DNA from: Kiritimatiellia bacterium
GTDB taxonomy: Bacteria; Verrucomicrobiota; Kiritimatiellia; RFP12; UBA1067
Direction of reading: 5' to 3'
NCBI GenBank assembly: GCA_017389885.1
Contig: JAFPDR010000031.1
Coordinates: forward strand, 1-5,627
DNA: 5,627 nt
Each line of letters starts with the position of its first letter. Positions within the stretch are counted from its first letter, which is position 1. This document shows positions 1 through 4,461 of the stretch, one piece after another. The position numbers and the translations under genes are program-made. The notes beneath the pieces were generated by a model. The model saw nothing but the letters and a program-made list of their open reading frames with translations. It was not told the DNA's origin and made no database searches.

Positions 1-384
1 GACTCGAACGAATTTGCGTTCATCGAGTGCGCCCGCCAGTGCTTCAAGCAGGGCTTCCTCAAGGCTCAGCCGCAGCTGCTCGAGCCGATGATGGACGTGG
101 AAGTCGCGGTGCCCGAGCAGTACATGGGCGCGGCGAACGGCTCGATCAACCAGCGCCGCGGGCGCATCGAGGGCATGGAGGACCGCGCGGGCGTCAAGCT
201 CCTCAAGGCGACGGTCCCGCTCGGCGAGATGTTCGGCTACTCGAACGCGATCCGCACCGTGACCCAGGGCCGCGGCTCCTTCACGATGATCTTCAAGCAG
301 TACGAGCCCGTCCCGAAGAACATCGCGGCGGAAGTCGTCGAGAAGCGCATCAAGGAAGGCAAGGTCCGCCCGATGGCCGACTAA
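1..384 (+). CDS. fusA: Elongation factor G, C-terminal fragment (5' end outside window)
   Basis: This is the last 127 codons of a translational GTPase, read in frame 1 from the window edge to TAA at 382-384. EF-G drives translocation of tRNA and mRNA on the ribosome in the cytosol and also acts with RRF in ribosome recycling. The visible part covers the end of domain IV and all of domain V. Recognisable EF-G stretches are LLEPMMDVEV, the QRRGRIEGME segment, the VPLGEMFGYSNAIRT segment and the TQGRGSFTMIF segment, followed by the typical YEPVPKNIA tail. The GTPase domain is not in the window, so a paralogous EF-G2 cannot be fully excluded, but the match to canonical FusA is close. The ATG codons at 88 and 91 are internal methionines, not starts. 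An intrinsic terminator follows 18 nt after the stop codon, so this gene ends its transcription unit. Confidence 0.95.
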   Translation, partial: DSNEFAFIECARQCFKQGFLKAQPQLLEPMMDVEVAVPEQYMGAANGSINQRRGRIEGMEDRAGVKLLKATVPLGEMFGYSNAIRTVTQGRGSFTMIFKQYEPVPKNIAAEVVEKRIKEGKVRPMAD

Positions 385-402
385 CGGCCGTCACAACGGA
401 TG

Positions 403-441
403 AAAAACCGGCCGCGGCACATCTGCCGCGGCCGATTTTTT
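403..441 (+). terminator. Rho-independent terminator after EF-G
   Basis: A perfect 11-bp GC-rich stem (409-419 pairing with 424-434) closes a 4-nt CATC loop and is followed by A and then six T residues (436-441). An A5 run at 403-407 precedes the stem, so the structure could also terminate transcription coming from the other strand. It separates the EF-G unit from the next promoter. Confidence 0.93.
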
Positions 442-465
442 ACGGCGCGTCCCACAGCTTCGCTG

Positions 466-494
466 ATGACGAAATCGGCGATTTATGGTAGAAT
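466..494 (+). promoter_or_regulatory. Sigma70-type promoter for the 545-4410 operon
   Basis: A -10 box TAGAAT lies at 489-494, preceded by TGG at 486-488, which makes an extended -10 (TGn). ATGACG at 466-471 matches the -35 consensus TTGACA at four of six positions, with a 17-nt spacer. The predicted transcript start is near 501, giving a 5' UTR of roughly 45 nt before the ATG at 545. It sits directly downstream of the EF-G terminator in the only sizeable gap before the operon. The site is predicted by eye only. Confidence 0.7.
472..484. repeat. Inverted repeat AAATCG-g-CGATTT in the promoter spacer
   Basis: Six-base arms at 472-477 and 479-484 form a perfect palindrome around one central base. 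It lies wholly between the -35 and -10 boxes of the promoter at 466-494, where a bound repressor or activator would affect RNA polymerase. It is short enough to occur by chance and no regulator gene is visible, so an operator role is only a possibility. Confidence 0.35.
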
Positions 495-503
495 ATCATT
501 GTC

Positions 504-518
504 GTTTCCAAAGGAAAC
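504..518 (+). promoter_or_regulatory. Short hairpin at the predicted mRNA 5' end
   Basis: GTTTCC (504-509) and GGAAAC (513-518) are perfect inverted arms around an AAA loop. The hairpin begins about 4 nt after the predicted transcript start. It leaves the ribosome binding site at 532-536 unpaired. In the RNA it could act as a 5' stabilising stem; in DNA it could be an operator at the start site. With a 6-bp stem and a 3-nt loop, stability is modest. Confidence 0.35.
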
Positions 519-531
519 ACGAAAAACACTC

Positions 532-536
532 GAGGA
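532..536 (+). promoter_or_regulatory. Ribosome binding site GAGGA for the beta-barrel gene
   Basis: GAGGA lies 8 nt upstream of the ATG at 545. This supports that start over the in-frame upstream ATG at 485, which overlaps the promoter and would bury the signal peptide 20 residues into the protein. Confidence 0.75.
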
Positions 537-544
537 AATACAAC

Positions 545-1489
545 ATGAAAAAACTGATGGTTGCAGCAGTCACAGCCGCGGTCTTCGCGGCATTTGCGGA
601 TGAACCCAAGCCCGCGGCCCAGAACGCCGAGGCGCAGACCGAGGCCGAGGAGGCCGAGACCGAGGAGGACGACGCGCCGCTCTTCTGGGGCTTCGGCTCG
701 ACCGGAATCTACTCCGGCTACCAGCTCTACGGAGACCTCCTCAACTCCGAGCCCACGTGGCAGACGTACGCGGAGGGCAACATGAACCTGCCCTGGGACA
801 TCGGCTCCATCGGCGTCGGCATCTGGCTCAACTCCGACCTCACCGACAAGCGCAACGGACAGTACGGCAAGTGGTTCAACGAGCAGGACTACAACATCCA
901 CTTCGACCACACCTTCTGGTTCGACGACGACAAGGTCTGGGGGCTCGGCTACCGCACCGAGGTCGTGTGGTACTACTATCCCCACCACCGCGGGCACAAT
1001 CCGTCCACCCAGTGGGCGAAGGGGCGCCGCGGACACTTCCAGTCGAGCGTCTCCACGATGACGACGATGGACTGGAACCACTACTTCGAGCTGAAGAACC
1101 CGTTCGTCACGCCCTACTTCAAGTGGGTGCACGAGTACCACGAGAACAAGGCCAACCTGTTCCTCGGCGGACTCAAGAAGACGATCGGCTTAACTGACGA
1201 GGTCACGATCACCCCGACCTGGGAGCTCGTCTGGCGCTCGCACCGCTACAACTGGTGCTTCCCGACGGCCGGCTGGTCCGAGCTGCACGGCTCCGGAATG
1301 GCCTCCTCGCGCCTCGGCTTCGATGTCAACTGGCAGTTCTCCAAGCACCTCGCCCTCTTCGCGAAGGTCTACTGGTGCCACATCATCGACCATGACCTCC
1401 GCCATGCCTGCGAGACCGGAAGCGGCAACGACTACGGTCAGTACAAGGACTTCGCCTGGGGCGGCGTGGGCCTCGCATGGAACTTCTGA
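545..1489 (+). CDS. Probable outer-membrane beta-barrel protein, Trp/Tyr-rich, function unknown
   Basis: The product is a 314-residue secreted protein that I cannot assign to a named family with certainty. The N-terminus MKKLMVAAVTAAVFAAFA is a classical Sec signal peptide with a likely signal peptidase I site after AFA (residue 18). A low-complexity Ala/Glu/Asp linker follows (about residues 19-46). From about residue 47 (LFWGFGSTGIYSGYQ) to the end, the protein alternates polar and aromatic or small residues, as amphipathic strands do. It carries about 19 tryptophans and ends in VGLAWNF, whose terminal Phe matches the BAM-recognised beta-signal. The length would suit a 10-14-strand barrel. 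The start is set by the GAGGA site at 532-536 and by the signal peptide. It is the first gene of the operon, one nucleotide before the phosphoribosyltransferase. It may be a small porin (TorF-like barrels are one possible comparison) or a non-channel surface protein. Barrel assignment is fairly likely; substrate is unknown. Confidence 0.8.
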   Translation: MKKLMVAAVTAAVFAAFADEPKPAAQNAEAQTEAEEAETEEDDAPLFWGFGSTGIYSGYQLYGDLLNSEPTWQTYAEGNMNLPWDIGSIGVGIWLNSDLTDKRNGQYGKWFNEQDYNIHFDHTFWFDDDKVWGLGYRTEVVWYYYPHHRGHNPSTQWAKGRRGHFQSSVSTMTTMDWNHYFELKNPFVTPYFKWVHEYHENKANLFLGGLKKTIGLTDEVTITPTWELVWRSHRYNWCFPTAGWSELHGSGMASSRLGFDVNWQFSKHLALFAKVYWCHIIDHDLRHACETGSGNDYGQYKDFAWGGVGLAWNF

Positions 1490-1490
1490 G

Positions 1491-2039
1491 ATGGCGCTCA
1501 ACGACAAGCACTATCTTTCGGCCGACGAGTACCTCCGCGATTCGTGGAGGCTCGCGGCCGACGTGAGGAAGTCGGGCTGGAAGCCCGACATCCTCATCGC
1601 GCTCTGGCGCGGCGGCGCGGCCGTAGGCGTGTCGCTGCACGAGTACTTCAAGGTGTCGGGCTGGGACGTCCGCCACATTCCCCTCAAGTGCGCGAGCTAC
1701 TCCGGGATCGGCGAGAACGCCGGCGAGGTAGTGTTCACGCTCGGCGAGGAGATATTCGGGATGCTCAGGCCCGGCGACAGGGTTCTCGTCGTCGACGATG
1801 TCTTCGACACCGGCAAGACCGCCAAGGCCGTCAACGAGCGCGTCGCGAAGACGGGCGCGGAGATGCGCCTCGCGTGCGTCTACTGGAAGCCCGAGAAGAA
1901 CAAGACCGGAATGAAGCCCGACTACTTCGTCAAGGACGTCGGACTCGATTGGATCGTCTTCCCCCACGAGATCGAGGGCCTCACGCCCGAGGAGATCGCG
2001 GTGAAGGATCCGCTTCTCGCCTCCCTCCTCGGCTCCTGA
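1491..2039 (+). CDS. Purine-type phosphoribosyltransferase (COG2236-like)
   Basis: The 182-residue product is a type I phosphoribosyltransferase, a cytosolic enzyme class that transfers phosphoribose from PRPP to a base, here most likely a 6-oxopurine such as xanthine, guanine or hypoxanthine in salvage. The PRPP-binding signature VLVVDDVFDTGKT is at residues 98-110, with the paired acidic residues D102/D103. The LWRGG segment near residues 38-42 fits the pyrophosphate-binding loop after the first strand. The C-terminal DWIVFPHE (153-160) resembles the WIVFPWE-type base-recognition hood of COG2236 (Hpt1-like) enzymes. Length is normal for that group. The ATG is one nucleotide after the preceding stop (TGAGATG) and has no clear Shine-Dalgarno, so translation probably depends on ribosomes finishing the upstream gene. 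Substrate specificity cannot be read from sequence; a regulatory or nucleotide-modifying PRTase is an alternative. Confidence 0.85.
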   Translation: MALNDKHYLSADEYLRDSWRLAADVRKSGWKPDILIALWRGGAAVGVSLHEYFKVSGWDVRHIPLKCASYSGIGENAGEVVFTLGEEIFGMLRPGDRVLVVDDVFDTGKTAKAVNERVAKTGAEMRLACVYWKPEKNKTGMKPDYFVKDVGLDWIVFPHEIEGLTPEEIAVKDPLLASLLGS

Positions 2040-2042
2040 GGG
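2037..2042 (+). promoter_or_regulatory. Ribosome binding site overlapping the PRTase stop codon
   Basis: TGAGGG combines the stop codon TGA (2037-2039) of the phosphoribosyltransferase with a GAGGG Shine-Dalgarno-like core at 2038-2042, 7 nt before the ATG at 2050. The overlap implies coupled termination and re-initiation, and supports that start. Confidence 0.55.
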
Positions 2043-2049
2043 CCCGCGC

Positions 2050-2409
2050 ATGGAAGAGCTAGACTTCGACTCGGACACGTTCGAGGACATCGTCGCGAAG
2101 GACGGACGGTACAACGGGCGCGCCTACGCGCTGCTGATGGACGTGGTGCACTACCTCGGCAAGGACGGGGGGCGCTTCGGCGCGGAGGACATAATGGACG
2201 AGTTCCGCGAGACGGCGCTCGACCAGTTCGGCCCCCTCGCATACCGCGTCCTCACGGAGTGGGGCCTCAAGTCGTGCGAGGACCTCGGCGAGATGATGTT
2301 CAACCTCGCGGAGTTCCACCGCGTTGAGCGCAACGAGGAGGACACCCTCGAGGCGTTCGTCGGGGGATACGACTTCGAGGAGGCGTTCCTGGGCCCGTAC
2401 CAGACATGA
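2050..2409 (+). CDS. Minf_1886/TIGR04138-like family protein, function unknown
   Basis: The 119-residue acidic, probably cytosolic protein has no signal peptide or membrane segment. Its pattern matches what I recall of the Minf_1886 family (TIGR04138), described as restricted to Verrucomicrobia and Planctomycetes. An N-terminal segment has RYNGRAYALLMDVVHYL (about residues 20-36). A central DEFRETALDQFGPLAYRVLTEWG segment (about 50-72) is followed by EDLGEMMFNLAEF (about 77-89). The C-terminus has an EEDTLEAF segment and the conserved-looking GYDFEEAF (about 105-112). Predicted structure is mainly helical. The length, about 120 residues, is normal for the family. Its stop overlaps the rsgA start in ATGA, and a GAGGG site precedes its own start, so it is co-translated with the GTPase. 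No biochemical role is known to me; a link to ribosome maturation is suggested only by this position. Family assignment is from memory and moderately firm. Confidence 0.8.
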   Translation: MEELDFDSDTFEDIVAKDGRYNGRAYALLMDVVHYLGKDGGRFGAEDIMDEFRETALDQFGPLAYRVLTEWGLKSCEDLGEMMFNLAEFHRVERNEEDTLEAFVGGYDFEEAFLGPYQT

Positions 2410-3284
2410 CCCGCATCGAGGAGTTCGGCTGGAGGGGCGAGGTCGCGCCGGGGATCGGACGCGTGGTAAGCGCCCACGGCGACTACTACCACCTTGTCTG
2501 CAACGAGGCGGAGGGCGAGATACTCGCCCGCAAGAAGAAGAGCGCGTTCACGCGCATGAAGACCGTCGCGCCGGACTCCATGAAGGGCGCGAAGAGGTCC
2601 GAGGTGCAGGCCGCCGCGCCTCTCTCGCCCATCACCGGCGACTTCGTTAAGTTCCGCCACAACGCGCAGGGCGACTCGATGATACTCGAGGTCCTGCCGC
2701 GCTTCTCGCACTTCGAGCGCAAGGACCCGACCGCGCGCCGCACCTCGCAGACGCTCGCCGTCAACTTCGACGCGCTCTTCGTCATGATGTCCCTCAACGA
2801 GAACTTCTCCACCGCGCGCGTCGACCGCTATCTCACGCTCGCGGAGGACATGGGCGAGGCGGAGGCAGTCGTCGTGCTCACGAAGACGGACCTCTGGCAG
2901 GACGGCGACGAGGAGTTCGTGAAGGAACTCGAGGACACGATCGCCGGAAGGGCGCGTCTCCTCCGCATATCGTGCCTCACCGGCGAGGGGATGGATTCCG
3001 TCCTCGAATACGCGAAGCCCCGCCGCACGCTCGCGCTCGTCGGCTCCTCGGGCGTCGGGAAGTCCACTCTCCTCAACACGCTCGCGGGCGAGGAGTGGGC
3101 CGCGACCCAGGAGATACAGGAGTGGAGCGGGAAGGGACGCCACACCACGACGAGCCGCGAGCTCGCGATGCTTCCGTCCGGCGCGATGGTGATAGACACG
3201 CCCGGCATACGCGAGATAGGCATCATGGGCGAGGCGGAGCTCGTGCGCGCGAAGGGCGAGTCGACGCACAGATGGAGAAAATGA
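2406..3284 (+). CDS. rsgA: Ribosome small-subunit-dependent GTPase RsgA, lacking the C-terminal zinc domain
   Basis: RsgA (YjeQ/YloQ) is a circularly permuted GTPase that checks late 30S subunit maturation in the cytosol. The 292-residue product has an N-terminal OB-fold region (about 1-100, with the PITGDFVKF segment at 75-83). The GTPase motifs follow in permuted order: G4 TKTD (159-162), G5 SCLTGEG (189-195), G1/P-loop GSSGVGKST (213-221), G2 GRHTTT (244-249) and G3 DTPG (264-267). All nucleotide-binding motifs are intact. Family members are usually about 300-350 residues and continue past G3 into a zinc-binding domain with a CxxxxxC-H-C cluster. Here only about 25 residues remain after DTPG, containing no cysteine and ending in STHRWRK. 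The ATG at 2406 overlaps the preceding stop (ATGA) and has no clear Shine-Dalgarno, indicating coupling. The last codons carry the ribosome binding site for the next gene. The GTPase call is certain; whether it is fully functional is open. Confidence 0.93.
   Translation: MTRIEEFGWRGEVAPGIGRVVSAHGDYYHLVCNEAEGEILARKKKSAFTRMKTVAPDSMKGAKRSEVQAAAPLSPITGDFVKFRHNAQGDSMILEVLPRFSHFERKDPTARRTSQTLAVNFDALFVMMSLNENFSTARVDRYLTLAEDMGEAEAVVVLTKTDLWQDGDEEFVKELEDTIAGRARLLRISCLTGEGMDSVLEYAKPRRTLALVGSSGVGKSTLLNTLAGEEWAATQEIQEWSGKGRHTTTSRELAMLPSGAMVIDTPGIREIGIMGEAELVRAKGESTHRWRK
3274..3277 (+). promoter_or_regulatory. Ribosome binding site GGAG within the rsgA 3' end
   Basis: GGAG lies 8 nt before the ATG at 3286 and inside the final rsgA codons. 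The junction TGAGATG is the same as the one between the first two operon genes, but here a good Shine-Dalgarno supports the downstream start. Confidence 0.65.
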
Positions 3285-3285
3285 G

Positions 3286-4410
3286 ATGATCAAGGCCTTC
3301 TTTACGTACACCCCGTTCGCGGTTTTCGTCCTTCTCGCCCTCGTGTACATCGTCCCGACATGCCGCGCGTGGAAGATCGCGCAGCGCGGACAGGCCTCGA
3401 TCGCGGCTTTCCTGCTTTTCTGCTGCTCCAAGTTCCTGTGCTACCGGGCGTTCGGAGGCGACGCGTTCAATCCGGACCTTCCGCAGTGGCTCGTCTGGAC
3501 ATGGAACTGGCTCTATTCCGGGGCGATGCTGCTCTTCGTCCTCGCCGTGGCGCTTTTCTTCGTCCCCCGCCGCGCGAAGGCGATCCTCCTCCCCGCGCTC
3601 GCGTGGGCGCTCGCCGCGTGGGGCGTCTGGAACGGCGTGAAGATTCCGAAGGTCAATGAAGTCGAGATACAGTGCCCCGGGCTTCCCGCGGCGCTCGACG
3701 GATACCGCATCGTGCAGGTTGCGGACATCCACGTGTCCGCCGCGGCGCCGCGCTGGCGCACGGAGGCGATAGTGGCGCTCGCGAACGCCGCGGACGCGGA
3801 CCTCGCGGTGTGCACGGGAGACATAGTCGACGGCACGGTGCACCGGAGGCGCCGCGACGTCGAGCCGCTCAAGGAACTGAAGGCGAGGGACGGCGTCTGG
3901 TTCGTCACCGGGAACCACGAGTTCTACGGCGACTGGGACGAATGGTCGGCGCTGTTCGACAAGTGGGGGATCCGATTCCTCCGCAACGAGTGCGTCTTCC
4001 CGCGCGAGGGGCTCGCGCTCGGAGGCGTGGATGACGACGCCATATTCAGGTGGCGCGCGCAGGCGACCGCCCCGGACGTCGCACAGGCATTTGCATCTGC
4101 AACAAACGGGGAGTTCCGCGTCCTTCTCCAGCACAAGCCGAAGGAGGCGCGCGCGAACGTCTTCTCGGGCGTTAGGCTGCAGCTGTCCGGACACACCCAC
4201 GGCGGGGTCATGCCGCTGCTGAACATCCTTGTCTACAACGCGAACGACGGATTCGTCCGCGGCGAGTACAGGATATCCGCGGACGGCGCGGGCTCGGGGC
4301 AGGAGGGCCGTCTCTACGTCTCGCCCGGATGCGGACAGTGGGCGGGCTTTCCGGTCCGATTCTTCGACGACCCCGAGATATCCGTCCTCGTTCTCCGCTG
4401 CGTCCGGTAG
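3286..4410 (+). CDS. Membrane-anchored calcineurin-like metallophosphoesterase (YkuE/YaeI-like)
   Basis: The 374-residue product joins an N-terminal membrane region to a metallophosphoesterase domain. Hydrophobic segments lie at about residues 9-25, 38-53, 68-92 and 97-115. The catalytic domain starts near 140 and shows the full metal-binding set: D147-I-H149 (VADIHVS), G178-D179 (CTGDIVDG), GNHE at 209-212, H283 (LLQHKP) and GHTH at 302-305. The LYVSPGCG (343-350) segment followed by PVRFF is typical of the YkuE/YaeI branch. It therefore should be a dinuclear-metal phosphohydrolase acting at the inner membrane. Some relatives, such as chlamydial LpxG, cleave UDP-2,3-diacylglucosamine in lipid A synthesis, which is one possible role in a Gram-negative PVC bacterium; peptidoglycan-precursor or phospholipid substrates are others. 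The start follows a GGAG site and sits one nucleotide after the rsgA stop. No convincing terminator follows before the next promoter, so some read-through into the ABC-F gene is possible. Confidence 0.9.
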   Translation: MIKAFFTYTPFAVFVLLALVYIVPTCRAWKIAQRGQASIAAFLLFCCSKFLCYRAFGGDAFNPDLPQWLVWTWNWLYSGAMLLFVLAVALFFVPRRAKAILLPALAWALAAWGVWNGVKIPKVNEVEIQCPGLPAALDGYRIVQVADIHVSAAAPRWRTEAIVALANAADADLAVCTGDIVDGTVHRRRRDVEPLKELKARDGVWFVTGNHEFYGDWDEWSALFDKWGIRFLRNECVFPREGLALGGVDDDAIFRWRAQATAPDVAQAFASATNGEFRVLLQHKPKEARANVFSGVRLQLSGHTHGGVMPLLNILVYNANDGFVRGEYRISADGAGSGQEGRLYVSPGCGQWAGFPVRFFDDPEISVLVLRCVR

Positions 4411-4423
4411 GCGCCGTGGATTT

Positions 4424-4432
4424 TGGTATAAT
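4424..4432 (+). promoter_or_regulatory. Extended -10 promoter for the ABC-F gene
   Basis: TGGTATAAT contains a perfect TATAAT at 4427-4432 preceded by TGG, following a T4 run. No -35 resembling TTGACA is visible at 16-18 nt upstream (about 4403-4410), as is often the case for extended -10 promoters. The expected start near 4439-4440 gives a short leader of roughly 22 nt. The TGGTAnAAT form is shared with the operon promoter at 486-494. Confidence 0.7.
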
Positions 4433-4461
4433 ATGGCGCAGTTCACCTATCGCAGAAACAG

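Noticed and set aside
485..544. Upstream in-frame ATG at 485 as the start of the beta-barrel gene
   Set aside because: It lies inside the promoter, upstream of the predicted transcript start, has no ribosome binding site, and would place the signal peptide 20 residues in.
1190..1192. Isolated TTA leucine codon in the GC-rich beta-barrel gene
   Set aside because: A single rare codon in a frame that otherwise looks uniform is not evidence of regulation or transfer.
2151..3431. Long open frame on the minus strand (426 codons) antisense to rsgA and its neighbours
   Set aside because: It is antisense to well-recognised genes, its product is Arg/Glu/Leu/Val-rich low-complexity sequence with no motif, and GC-rich DNA commonly leaves the opposite strand open.
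4391..4426. Possible terminator between the phosphoesterase and ABC-F genes
   Set aside because: Only very short GC pairings around the GGCGCC and a run of four T are present; no stable stem directly precedes a T tract.
3223..4446. Long open frame on the minus strand (407 codons) antisense to the metallophosphoesterase
   Set aside because: Same mirror effect: composition is Arg/Glu/Ala-rich, there is no recognisable domain, and the forward frame carries all metal-binding motifs.
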